Source: Oleispira antarctica RB-8
GTDB taxonomy: Bacteria > Pseudomonadota > Gammaproteobacteria > Pseudomonadales > Oceanobacteraceae
Direction of reading: 5' to 3'
Assembly: GCA_000967895.1 (NCBI GenBank)
Contig: FO203512.1
Location: forward strand, 2,875,350-2,939,349
DNA: 64,000 bases
In this document: positions 38,601 to 47,279 of the stretch, piece by piece
Layout of the letters: every line of letters begins with the position of its first letter
Numbering within the stretch: the stretch's first letter is position 1
Notes under the pieces: model-generated
Seen by the model: the letters and a program-made list of their open reading frames with translations, nothing else
Told to the model about the DNA's origin: nothing
The model's database searches: none
Program-made: the position numbers and the translations under genes

Positions 38601-41600
38601 TTGGCCAGTCGTACCATTAAGGTTGCGATTGGTAATGTTAGTACTGTTGAACTGGTTAATGCTTTCGACATCGGTAAACGCCATGCCTTCAATACTGGTC
38701 GCTTCCGTTCCTTGAATGGTCCAACCCGCTGAATCGTATTGCACATCATCATCGCCATCACCTGCTGTGACCGAGGTAACCTGATTAAAGGTCGTGCCAT
38801 TGGCGGCGACTGATTGAGTGCCTGCAACAACAAACTTATCCTCAGCGGTTGTACCGTTTAAAATACCTGCTGCACCGCTGTTTGCAGTTTCTACTCCCGT
38901 AAAGTTGATACCAAAAGCTTCAAAGCCACCCGCTAATAAATCCCAAGTCGTGCTGCCCGTTACCGTATCAAGATCTACTTCAGAATTTCCAAGAGCATCT
39001 ACCGAACCGATACCGTAATAGGTTATGCCATTAGCACTGATTGCATTCGTGCCTTCGATATTTAGCAAGTCTTGTCCAGCCGTACCATTAAGGTTGCGAG
39101 TAGTAATGCCGGTACTATTGAATTGGTTAATGCTTTCAATATTTTTGAAAGAGATACCTTCAATACTTGTTTCTTCTGATCGCTGGATAGTCCAGTTATC
39201 AGAATCATATTGAACATCATCATTATCGAATACTGCCACATCTTCACTTTCTCCCGCATCAACAGTGCCAATACCATAATACGTAATGCCATTAGCACTG
39301 ACAGCATTGGAATTGCCTTTTTCTACGCTAAAGGAATCATTACCTGTTGTTCCTGCTAAAGAGCGGTTGGTGGTATTAAGACTATTATCTTTATTGACTG
39401 TATCTATACCAGTGAAATCAATACTTCCTATTTTGGTTTCATTAGCATCTTTTACAAACCAGCTATTTGAATCATGTGCAATGTCATCATTACCTTTACC
39501 AGCATTGACCGTACCAATATCATTAAACACGATACCGTTAGCTGTTAATCTATTATCTGAGATGGCCGAAAACCTATCTGCTTGGTCTGAGCCTGCTAAG
39601 GTATTTAATAAATCACCTTCAATTGGGGTATAACTGGAAGTAACATTTTTGAAACCGTAAAACTCTGTTCCACCAAAAGATAGCTGATTATCTATACCAC
39701 TAACCAAAGAGAAGGTAGAGGCAGTTGAACTAGTAAAACTAATAGTTTTTAGTTCATCTAATTGCGATAAGTCATAGATTTTAAAATTGGAGAATAATGT
39801 GGCATCAGCCCCGGTTAGCGAAGCGTTGAATGAATTAGAGCTGGCATCAAAACTTATAACAGATTCAAGAGTTACTTTGGAGTCAAATATAAATTTATCG
39901 TTATTATCGATGCCATCGACCGATAATAACGTTAAAAAACCAGATGACGTAACTACTTCCTTTCCATTAACTACAACGACGACTTGATAGTTCCCACCGT
40001 CTTTCTTTAATAAGAATGTTTCTGTACCGGCTTCAGTTAAACCAAAAAATTTAACCTCATTGATATTCCCCCCAACAGTATAATTTGTAGAGTTTATTCC
40101 CTCATCAGAACCAACACTAAAGTTTTTTTGAAAACTATATGCACCATTATCTAAATTTAAACTATATCCCAGTGTAGAACCTGGAGCAGCTAGAGTATCA
40201 CCGACTTCCCCTTCCATTCTTTCAAAATCACTAAAAGTAATGCCTCTATTATTATCAGTGATAGTGCTGTTTGTATCTAACGTGAATGATTCATCAACGC
40301 TGTTCTTCGTATTTAAAATATCACCATACAAACTCTTTTTAGCATCAACTCTCTCAATACCATTAAAAGTAAAAGTAAGATCAGTTGTAAACTTCACCTG
40401 ATTACTAACTTCAGTAGTTTCATACACCTCGGTTCTAGACGTGCCAATTAAAGAACCACCCGACTGACTATTCGCTACTTCAGTATTCGTAAATGACATC
40501 CCTGATCCAGCGAAGCCAAGAACTCTATAACTACCGTCGGAGCCAGCAATCTCTATTTGCCAAGTCTGGCCAACTCCAACTACTGTATCTAAATCATTAC
40601 CCTTAGCATCTACAGTACCAATACCGTAATAGGTAATACCGTTGGCACTGATTGTATTAGTGCCTTCGATATTTAGTAGGTCTTGGCCAGTCGTACCATT
40701 AAGGTTGCGATTGGTAATACCAGAACTGTTATTTTTATTGATAGTTTCAACATCAGAAAACGTTATGCCGTCAACACTTGTTTCTTCTGTTCCTTGAATC
40801 GTCCAATTAACCGAATTACTCTGAATGTCATCGTCGCCATCACCAGCATTAACGGTACCAATACCATAGTAAGTAATGCCATTAGCACTGACTGCATTGC
40901 TTCCTGCAGCTGTAAAGAAATCTTCTCCTGCGGTTCCTGCTAAAGAGCGGTCGGTAATACTAGCACTGTTATATTTATTAATGCTTTCAATATCAGAAAA
41001 TGCGATACCTTCAATACTGGTCGCTTCCGCTCCTTGAATAGTCCAATCACTTGAATCACTCTGAACATCATCACTTCCATTACTACCATTAACAACAGTA
41101 ACATTAGTAAACGTTGTACCACTCACTAAAACAGATTTACTGCCCTTAATTACGAAACTGTCCGCAATCAGAGAACCATTTACCGTTCCATCTGAACCAC
41201 TATCGGCGGTTTCAACATCGATGAAGCTGATTTCATTAGCTTTAAAACCAGTCGATAATAAATCCCAAGTCGTGCTACCAGAAACACTGTCAAGATGTTC
41301 AGCATTGGTATTAGCTTGAGCATTAACCGTAGTGATGTTGTTAAAGGTGGTACCGTTGACTAGAACAGATTGATCACCGGTAATTGTAAAACTGTCCGCA
41401 ATCAGAGAACCGTTTACAGTACCTGCTGAACCACTATCGGCGGTTTCAACATCGACAAAGTTAATTTGGTTAGCCGTGAAACCGTTTTCTGAAAGACCCC
41501 AAGTCGCGCTGCCGGAAACACTATCAAGATGTTCGGTATTGGTATTGGTTTTTGCATTGACGGTTGTAATATTGCTAAAGGTGGTGCCATTGACTAGAAC

Positions 41601-44600
41601 CGATTGATCGCCGGTAATTGTAAAACTGTCCGCAATCAGAGAACCGTTTACCGTTCCATCTGAACCACTATCGGCGGTTTCAACATCGATGAAGCTGATT
41701 TCATTAGCTTTAAAACCAGTCGATAATAAATCCCAAGTCGTGCTACCAGAAACACTGTCAAGATGTTCAGCATTGGTATTAGCTTGAGCATTAACCGTAG
41801 TGATGTTGTTAAAGGTGGTACCGTTGACTAGAACAGATTGATCACCGGTAATTGTAAAACTGTCCGCAATCAGAGAACCGTTTACAGTACCTGCTGAACC
41901 ACTATCGGCGGTTTCAACATCGACAAAGTTAATTTGGTTAGCCGTGAAACCGTTTTCTGAAAGACCCCAAGTCGCGCTGCCGGAAACACTATCAAGATGT
42001 TCGGTATTTGTATTAGCTTGTGCATTAACCGTAGTGATGTTGTTAAAGGTGGTACCGTTTACTAGAACAGATTGGTCACCCGTAATGGCAAAACTGTCCG
42101 CAATCAGAGAACCGTTTACAGTACCTGCTGAACCACTATCGGCGGTTTCAACATCGACAAAGTTAATTTGGTTAGCCGTGAAACCGTTTTCTGAAAGACC
42201 CCAAGTCGTGCTGCCGGAAACACTATCAAGATGTTCGGTATTGGTATTAGCTTGTGCATTAACCGTAGTGATGTTGTTAAAGGTGGTACCGTTTACTAGA
42301 ACAGATTGATCACCCGTAATTTCGAAACTGTCCGCAATCAGAGAACCGTTTACTGTACCTGCTGAACCACTATCGGCGGTTTCAACATCGATGAAGCTGA
42401 TTTCATTAGCTTTAAAACCAGTCGATAATAAATCCCAAGTCGTGCTACCAGAAACACTGTCAAGATGTTCAGCATTGGTATTAGCTTGTGCATTAACGGT
42501 AGTGATGTTGTTAAAGGTAGTACCGTTGACTAGAACAGATTGATCACCCGTAATTTCGAAACTGTCCGCAATAAGAGAACCGTTTACCGTTCCATCTGAA
42601 CCACTATCGGCGGTTTCAACATCGATAAAGCTGATTTCATTAGCTTTAAAACCAGTCGATAATAAATCCCAAGTCGTGCTACCAGAAACACTATCAAGAT
42701 GTTCGGTATTGGTATTGGTTTTTGCATTGACGGTTGTAATATTGCTAAAGGTGGTGCCATTGACTAGAACCGATTGATCGCCGGTAATTGTAAAACTGTC
42801 CGCAATCAGAGAACCGTTTACCGTTCCATCTGAACCACTATCGGCGGTTTCAACATCGATGAAGCTGATTTCATTAGCTTTAAAACCAGTCGATAATAAA
42901 TCCCAAGTCGTGCTACCAGAAACACTGTCAAGATGTTCAGCATTGGTATTAGCTTGTGCATTAACGGTAGTGATGTTGTTAAAGGTGGTACCGTTGACTA
43001 GAACAGATTGATCACCCGTAATTTCGAAACTGTCGGCAATAAGTGAACCGTTTACCGTACCTTCTGAACCACTATCGGCGGTTTCAACATCGATAAAATT
43101 TATTTGGTTAGCAGTAAAACCGTTTTCTGAAAGACCCCAAGTCGTGCTACCAGAAACACTATCAAGATGCTCAGTATTTGTATTAGCTTGTGCATTAACC
43201 GTAGTGATGTTGTTAAAGGTGGTACCGTTTACTAGAACAGATTGGTCACCCGTAATGGCAAAACTGTCCGCAATCAGAGAACCGTTTACAGTACCTGCTG
43301 AACCACTATCGGCGGTTTCAACATCGATAAAGTTTATTTGGTTAGCAGTAAAACCGTTTTCTGAAAGACCCCAAGTCGTGCTGCCGGAAACACTATCAAG
43401 ATGTTCGGTATTGGTATTAGCTTGTGCATTAACCGTAGTGATGTTGTTAAAGGTGGTACCGTTTACTAGAACAGATTGATCACCCGTAATTTCGAAACTG
43501 TCCGCAATCAGAGAACCGTTTACTGTACCTGCTGAACCACTATCGGCGGTTTCAACATCGATGAAGCTGATTTCATTAGCTTTAAAACCAGTCGATAATA
43601 AATCCCAAGTCGTGCTACCAGAAACACTGTCAAGATGTTCAGCATTGGTATTAGCTTGTGCATTAACGGTAGTGATGTTGTTAAAGGTAGTACCGTTGAC
43701 TAGAACAGATTGATCACCCGTAATTTCGAAACTGTCCGCAATCAGAGAACCGTTTACTGTACCTGCTGAACCACTATCGGCGGTTTCAACATCGATGAAA
43801 CTGATTTCATTAGCTTTAAAACCAGTCGATAATAAATCCCAAGTCGTGCTACCAGAAACACTGTCAAGATGTTCGGTATTGGTATTAGTTTTTGCATTGA
43901 CGGTTGTAATATTGCTAAAGGTGGTGCCATTGACTAGAACCGATTGATCACCCGTAATTGCAAAACTGTCGGCAATAAGTGAACCGTTTACCGTACCTTC
44001 TGAACCACTATCGGCGGTTTCAACATCGATAAAGCTGATTTCATTAGCTTTAAAACCAGTCGATAATAAATCCCAAGTCGTGCTACCAGAAACACTGTCA
44101 AGATGTTCGGTATTGGTATTAGCTTGAGCATTAACCGTAGTGATGTTGTTAAAGGTGGTACCGTTGACTAGAACAGATTGATCACCCGTAATTGTAAAAC
44201 TGTCCGCAATAAGAGAACCGTTTACTGTACCTTCTGAATCACTATCGGCGGTTTCAACATCGACAAAGTTAATTTGGTTAGCCGTGAAACCGTTTTCTGA
44301 AAGACCCCAAGTCGCGCTGCCGGAAACACTATCAAGATGTTCGGTATTGGTATTGGTTTTTGCATTGACGGTTGTAATATTGCTAAAGGTGGTGCCATTG
44401 ACTAGAACCGATTGATCGCCGGTAATTGTAAAACTGTCCGCAATCAGAGAACCGTTTACCGTTCCATCTGAACCACTATCGGCGGTTTCAACATCGATGA
44501 AGTTGATTTCATTAGCTTTAAAACCAGTCGATAATAAATCCCAAGTCGTGCTACCAGAAACACTGTCAAGATGTTCAGCATTGGTATTAGCTTGTGCATT

Positions 44601-47162
44601 AACGGTAATGATGTTGTTAAAGGTGGTACCGTTTACTAGAACCGATTGATCGCCGGTAATTGTAAAACTGTCCGCAATCAGAGAACCGTTTACAGTACCT
44701 TCTGAATCACTATCGGCGGTTTCAACATCGACAAAGTTAATTTGGTTAGCCGTGAAACCGTTTTCTGAAAGACCCCAAGTCGCGCTGCCGGAAACACTAT
44801 CAAGATGTTCGGTATTGGTATTAGCTTGAGCATTAACCGTAGTGATGTTGTTAAAGGTGGTACCGTTGACTAGAACAGATTGATCACCCGTAATTTCGAA
44901 ACTGTCCGCAATAAGAGAACCGTTTACAGTACCTGCTGAACCACTATCGGCGGTTTCAACATCGACAAAGTTAATTTGGTTAGCCGTGAAACCGTTTTCT
45001 GAAAGACCCCAAGTCGCGCTGCCGGAAACACTATCAAGATGTTCGGTATTGGTATTGGTTTTTGCATTGACTGTTGTAATATTGCTAAAGGTGGTGCCAT
45101 TGACTAGAACCGATTGATCACCCGTAATTGCAAAACTGTCGGCAATAAGTGAACCGTTTACCGTACCTTCTGAACCTGAATTTACATCAGTAAATCCCTG
45201 AAAAGACGCATCCGATATTTTAAATCCGGCAGCATTTAGATCAAAGGTATTATTGTTCGCATTCGTCCCAGAAACCAAACTTGCTGACGAGCCAGTCACC
45301 AGGCCTGAGTATTTGATTCCTCCAGCAATTTCAATTTCAGAAATATTTAGTGAACTACCTACATCAATAGTTCCACTTCCAGTTAAGCCTAATCCAGTTA
45401 ATGTGATTGTTTCAGCCGAAAGACCTGCTACCAAATTAATAATGCCTGATGTTCCTGCGGTATCCCCAACAGTTCCAGCCACAGTTCCTTCTGCCTCCAA
45501 TACTAAACGGCCACCAACCCTAATAAGTTGATTAACATTGATATTGCCATTTGAAAACAGTTCAAGAGTACCTGTAAAACCAGTATCTATAGCCGAATCA
45601 ACAATAATAGAATCTGTTGCTGTTAATCTTACATTGTTTGTTTCCAATAAATTAACGACGGTACTAGCTTTTATTGAGGCATCGTCTGGCTCTGGCACAT
45701 CAAAAGTTACCTGCCCTATAGCATCATCAACATGAGTATGTGGAGTCTCAGCCTCAGCTTCCCCCACAATAGTCAGCGTTGCAGGATCAAGCAATAACTC
45801 ACCAGAAAAACCATTCTCAGCACTAGTATCAACCGAACCATCAAAGCTAAGCGTCTGTTTACCCGAGACTTCAACATCGCCGCCATTTCCACTTTGGCTT
45901 CCGCCCTTCGCTTCAATATCACCATAATAACGAGTGGTATTATCTGCCCAAACGACAACTTCACCACCGTCACCAGCAGTGCCTGCGTTAGCGCTAATCT
46001 TAGTGCCTTCACCTACATAGGTTGCTTCGGCATTTTTTACCTGGCTATCTTTGCCTTGGTAACTACCACCAACTTGAATATCACCGCCACCTTGTTCGCC
46101 ATCGGCGTTTACGATAGCGCCACCGGCTAGACCGACTTGGTCACCAAGAATATCAACCTTGCCACCTTTACCAAAATCACTACTGACATCAATGGTGCCC
46201 GTATGAATTACTTGCTTGCCTTCAATGACTACTTGGCCGCCATTGGTTTGAACTGGAGTTTTACTGTTTGAAGCAGTTAGGTTGTTTGAAGCATCCAATG
46301 TGCCACTATTATTGATATCGCCATTTGAATTTAGGCTGATGCTTGGAGATTCATCGGCGGTGGGTAAGTTAAAACCTGTGGCTCTAATCATGCCTGTATT
46401 GTTGATAGCGCGATCGAATAAACCACTGGTCACTTTAGCCGAAATAGCTACTCGTCCACCTGCGCTTAATTCACCGTTGTTTTCAATTGCTTGCTCTAAA
46501 CCCAGTTCATTATTAATAACGTCCTGGTCAATTTTAACCCCTAGAAAACCTTGTTCATCAAAACTTAGAAAGGCTTGCTTACCTGCCGCTAAATTAATAT
46601 AGCCAAGCTCGGCCTGAATAATACCGTTGTTAATTACCGACTCACCCAGCAGTGTAATACCACCACTAGACGCATGGATTGCACCATTATTGATAATAAC
46701 GCCTTGGCTATCATCTAAATCTTTAAAAGCAAACTCACCATTTAAAAAGGATTTTTTAGCAATCGATAAACTACTAACAATTAGCCCTGCTGTATTGATC
46801 TCAGCACCAGAACCAAAAATAAGGCCGCGAGGATTAATCAGTATCACTTGGCCATTTGCGTTTATCTGACCGTTAATTCTACTGGCGTCATATTGCAAAA
46901 TATTATTCAGTGCAACTGAGCTTGCACCAGGCTGATGGAAGTTAACCGTTTCATTCGAATTTACGTTAAAGCTGTTCCAATCGATCATTAATTGATTGCT
47001 GTTTTGCAGAATACTAGTGGTATTGCCTTGCGTACCAATTGAGCCAGAACCATGAGTTATATTACCACCCTGAGGGCCAGCATAACTGCTCGCGCCCAAT
47101 AAGGCATTCGCCAACAAGATACTCGTAAATAATGTTTTACGTGGTAATGCTTTAATACTCAT
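32646..47162 (-). CDS. TpsA: giant two-partner-secreted, filamentous-hemagglutinin-like repeat protein
   Basis: 4838 residues. Signal peptide (about 28 residues, ending SSYA). The TPS secretion domain covers roughly residues 29-280 (GNTTSILQNSNQLMIDWNSF, FHQPGASSVALNNIL, INPRGLIFGSGAEINTAGL), which TpsB recognises. The rest is repeat-built: 17 repeats of 78 residues from residue 672, then 156-residue double units (ISANGITYYGIG plus VAANGTTFNQVTSV), then seven 78-residue units near the C-terminus. GDGDDD pieces recall acidic calcium-binding turns. The C-terminus (KRLLEETELEL) carries no VENN motif or toxin domain, so it is not a typical CdiA. Probable role: surface or released adhesin. It lies 117 bp after tpsB. 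Confidence 0.9.
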   Translation of the reverse strand: MSIKALPRKTLFTSILLANALLGASSYAGPQGGNITHGSGSIGTQGNTTSILQNSNQLMIDWNSFNVNSNETVNFHQPGASSVALNNILQYDASRINGQINANGQVILINPRGLIFGSGAEINTAGLIVSSLSIAKKSFLNGEFAFKDLDDSQGVIINNGAIHASSGGITLLGESVINNGIIQAELGYINLAAGKQAFLSFDEQGFLGVKIDQDVINNELGLEQAIENNGELSAGGRVAISAKVTSGLFDRAINNTGMIRATGFNLPTADESPSISLNSNGDINNSGTLDASNNLTASNSKTPVQTNGGQVVIEGKQVIHTGTIDVSSDFGKGGKVDILGDQVGLAGGAIVNADGEQGGGDIQVGGSYQGKDSQVKNAEATYVGEGTKISANAGTAGDGGEVVVWADNTTRYYGDIEAKGGSQSGNGGDVEVSGKQTLSFDGSVDTSAENGFSGELLLDPATLTIVGEAEAETPHTHVDDAIGQVTFDVPEPDDASIKASTVVNLLETNNVRLTATDSIIVDSAIDTGFTGTLELFSNGNINVNQLIRVGGRLVLEAEGTVAGTVGDTAGTSGIINLVAGLSAETITLTGLGLTGSGTIDVGSSLNISEIEIAGGIKYSGLVTGSSASLVSGTNANNNTFDLNAAGFKISDASFQGFTDVNSGSEGTVNGSLIADSFAITGDQSVLVNGTTFSNITTVNAKTNTNTEHLDSVSGSATWGLSENGFTANQINFVDVETADSGSAGTVNGSLIADSFEITGDQSVLVNGTTFNNITTVNAQANTNTEHLDSVSGSATWGLSENGFTANQINFVDVETADSDSEGTVNGSLIADSFTITGDQSVLVNGTTFNNIITVNAQANTNAEHLDSVSGSTTWDLLSTGFKANEINFIDVETADSGSDGTVNGSLIADSFTITGDQSVLVNGTTFSNITTVNAKTNTNTEHLDSVSGSATWGLSENGFTANQINFVDVETADSDSEGTVNGSLIADSFTITGDQSVLVNGTTFNNITTVNAQANTNTEHLDSVSGSTTWDLLSTGFKANEISFIDVETADSGSEGTVNGSLIADSFAITGDQSVLVNGTTFSNITTVNAKTNTNTEHLDSVSGSTTWDLLSTGFKANEISFIDVETADSGSAGTVNGSLIADSFEITGDQSVLVNGTTFNNITTVNAQANTNAEHLDSVSGSTTWDLLSTGFKANEISFIDVETADSGSAGTVNGSLIADSFEITGDQSVLVNGTTFNNITTVNAQANTNTEHLDSVSGSTTWGLSENGFTANQINFIDVETADSGSAGTVNGSLIADSFAITGDQSVLVNGTTFNNITTVNAQANTNTEHLDSVSGSTTWGLSENGFTANQINFIDVETADSGSEGTVNGSLIADSFEITGDQSVLVNGTTFNNITTVNAQANTNAEHLDSVSGSTTWDLLSTGFKANEISFIDVETADSGSDGTVNGSLIADSFTITGDQSVLVNGTTFSNITTVNAKTNTNTEHLDSVSGSTTWDLLSTGFKANEISFIDVETADSGSDGTVNGSLIADSFEITGDQSVLVNGTTFNNITTVNAQANTNAEHLDSVSGSTTWDLLSTGFKANEISFIDVETADSGSAGTVNGSLIADSFEITGDQSVLVNGTTFNNITTVNAQANTNTEHLDSVSGSTTWGLSENGFTANQINFVDVETADSGSAGTVNGSLIADSFAITGDQSVLVNGTTFNNITTVNAQANTNTEHLDSVSGSATWGLSENGFTANQINFVDVETADSGSAGTVNGSLIADSFTITGDQSVLVNGTTFNNITTVNAQANTNAEHLDSVSGSTTWDLLSTGFKANEISFIDVETADSGSDGTVNGSLIADSFTITGDQSVLVNGTTFSNITTVNAKTNTNTEHLDSVSGSATWGLSENGFTANQINFVDVETADSGSAGTVNGSLIADSFTITGDQSVLVNGTTFNNITTVNAQANTNAEHLDSVSGSTTWDLLSTGFKANEISFIDVETADSGSDGTVNGSLIADSFVIKGSKSVLVSGTTFTNVTVVNGSNGSDDVQSDSSDWTIQGAEATSIEGIAFSDIESINKYNSASITDRSLAGTAGEDFFTAAGSNAVSANGITYYGIGTVNAGDGDDDIQSNSVNWTIQGTEETSVDGITFSDVETINKNNSSGITNRNLNGTTGQDLLNIEGTNTISANGITYYGIGTVDAKGNDLDTVVGVGQTWQIEIAGSDGSYRVLGFAGSGMSFTNTEVANSQSGGSLIGTSRTEVYETTEVSNQVKFTTDLTFTFNGIERVDAKKSLYGDILNTKNSVDESFTLDTNSTITDNNRGITFSDFERMEGEVGDTLAAPGSTLGYSLNLDNGAYSFQKNFSVGSDEGINSTNYTVGGNINEVKFFGLTEAGTETFLLKKDGGNYQVVVVVNGKEVVTSSGFLTLLSVDGIDNNDKFIFDSKVTLESVISFDASSNSFNASLTGADATLFSNFKIYDLSQLDELKTISFTSSTASTFSLVSGIDNQLSFGGTEFYGFKNVTSSYTPIEGDLLNTLAGSDQADRFSAISDNRLTANGIVFNDIGTVNAGKGNDDIAHDSNSWFVKDANETKIGSIDFTGIDTVNKDNSLNTTNRSLAGTTGNDSFSVEKGNSNAVSANGITYYGIGTVDAGESEDVAVFDNDDVQYDSDNWTIQRSEETSIEGISFKNIESINQFNSTGITTRNLNGTAGQDLLNIEGTNAISANGITYYGIGSVDALGNSEVDLDTVTGSTTWDLLAGGFEAFGINFTGVETANSGAAGILNGTTAEDKFVVAGTQSVAANGTTFNQVTSVTAGDGDDDVQYDSAGWTIQGTEATSIEGMAFTDVESINQFNSTNITNRNLNGTTGQDLLNIEGTNAISANGITYYGIGSVDALGNSETDFDTVSGSTSWNLLVEGFGAFGINFTGVEIANSGAAGTLNGTTAADKFVVAGTQSVAANGTTFNQVTSVTAGDGDDDVQSDVVNWTIEGEKATTVNGIAFSGVESINKFNSTDITNRNLDGTTGQDLLNIVGTNTINANGITYYGIGTVDALGNSEADLDMVSGSTTWDLLANGFKAFGISFTSVEAANSGVAGILNGTTTADKFVVAGTQSVAANGTTFNQVTSVTANDGDDDVQYDSADWTIQGTEATSIEGIAFTDVESINQFNSTDITNRNLNGTAGQDLFNIEGTNAISANGITYYGIGSVDALGNSEVDLDTVTGSTTWDLLAGGFAAFGISFTSVETANSGAAGILNGTTAEDKFVVAGTQSVAANGTTFNQVTSVTAGDGDDDVQYDSAGWTIQGTEATTIEGIAFTDVESINQFNSTNITNRNLNGTTGQDLLNIEGTNTISANGITYYGIGTVDALGNSTADLDTVSGSTTWDLLADGFKAFGISFTGVEVANSSAAGILNGTTAVDKFVVAGTQSVAANGTTFNQVTSVTANDGDDDVQYDSADWTIQGTEASSIEGIAFTDVESINQFNSTGITTRNLNGTAGQDLLNIEGTNAINAKGITYYGIGSVDTLGNSEVDLDTVSGSTTWDLLASGFEAFDISFAGVEIADSGAAGTLNGTTDADKFVVAGTQSVTANGTTFNQVTSVTAGDGDDDVQYDSADWTIQGTEASSIEGIAFTDVESINQFNSTGITTRNLNGTAGQDLLNIEGTNAISANGITYYGIGSVDALGNSEVDLDTVSGSTTWNLLASGFEAFDISFTGVEIANSGAAGTLNGTNAADKFVVTGTQSVAANGTTFNQVTAVTAGDGDDDVQNDSANWTMAGAKATRLDGISFTNIETINKFNSLGVTNRNLNGTYGKNQFNIKGTNAISANGITYYGIGKVDGKTGAGQLDTVSGSNAWDLLTTGFKASGISFFNIEVANSGNNGTVNGTNSKDDIVILNTQSVAANGTRFNQVTNVDTKDNAFSGDLDTVSGSNDWTLLVNSFESSGISFTNVDVVNSGENGTLNGSDYDDAFVIKGTQSITANGTTFNQIAHVDAKGGAAASGIDTVSGSNTWNLLAAGFESSGIRFINTEMANSSANGSLNGTELKDEFMIIGNQSVIANGTTFNQVASIDAKDSSGTNELDTVSGSSIWTLLSDGFESTGIRFTHIEIANSGSAGKLNGTNNDDQFIIKGSQSVAANGTTFNQVVDVDARDASSFGGMDTVSGSNTWDLLSVGFSAEDIHFTNTEVANSEELGTVNGTEFNDEFVISGIQSVKANGTTFNQVSKVDAKNNTLGQFDTVSGSNAWDILSNGFKASAINFFNVEVANSGAAGLVNGTELKDEFEITGTQSVAINGITFNQITQVDAKGNTVEGELDTVSGSNTWDLLSEGFKASEISFLNTEVANSGNKGSINGTSNTDEFYLAGLQSVTVNNTTFNQVTSVNAKAGDNKLVGMETADEFNLFSTSSAAGSNKVTSQEIDFASITHIDGGTGENRVHGSAGSDSFQLTDTRQELISNNMTFNNIQAVVAADGEDNLIGQDGQRWQVSNIDNTIVAQDIRFSEIETVSNSGLGILIGSDQADQFVLVSSNGSATDNAVMVNQLVFSNIGSIDAGESELGEDVVTSDIEQTWQLADDNNFIVNGILLSNIERANAAASTVMGSISEDVFVTTDITNTVIANDVYFENVTLLDGDNPGLTLTYSADLDAQQNNLNNVDQVAAADKFITNSNNSIAITQGDGVDSFSQSGNQAGFSFDFKNIEVVDIVTTGDVNSTSGFEYLTIDASNLSINTSEDITFNDFDITNDLTINTKGDLIFLNDVEFTGKDVSVSGDNVSFRGGLKIASNTFAIAANKLNVEGDIDADVNAERSVATDIGQDINASIFNSIDIFLASDSSILRKDEIDNADRLKRLLEETELEL
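34060..35580 (-). repeat. Seven diverged 78-residue repeats near the TpsA C-terminus
   Basis: Coding repeats of the form DEFxIxGxQSVxANGTTFNQV, then LDTVSGSNTWDLLS, then GFxA...ANSG. Units vary in length by a few residues. They are related to the half-units of the 156-residue repeats upstream. Boundaries are approximate. Confidence 0.75.
35580..41171 (-). repeat. 156-residue double repeats of TpsA, with a unique insert
   Basis: About eight units alternate a TYYGIG-type half and a TTFNQV-type half, each near 78 residues, linked by WTIQGTEAT and ESINQFNS. The stretch of roughly 39200-40600 interrupts the array with less repetitive sequence. Boundaries are approximate. Confidence 0.7.
41172..45149 (-). 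repeat. Seventeen tandem 234-bp repeats in tpsA
   Basis: Each 78-codon unit runs from LIADSF (A/E/T)ITGDQSVLVNG to ETADSGS(A/D/E)GTVNGS. Seventeen units fill 3978 bp exactly: the first L codon is at 45149 and the equivalent L codon of the following diverged unit is at 41171. Variation is confined to a few mosaic blocks: TTWDLLSTGFKANE or WGLSENGFTANQ, NAKTNTNTE or NAQANTNAE. This is the pattern of recent unequal recombination and gene conversion. Confidence 0.95.
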
Positions 47163-47279
47163 AATCCCTTACCTCGAACAAACCTTACTTTCGGCTTATT
47201 CGTATATATTTTGATCCATTAGTCATCAATAACTAAATTTTTATATTGATGCATTTTTATATTAAAAATTTTTAACTAG

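Noticed and set aside
39286..46869. Many plus-strand open frames of 60-120 codons opposite tpsA
   Set aside because: They recur with the period of the tpsA repeats, have no SD or family similarity, and follow from the codon pattern of the antisense gene.
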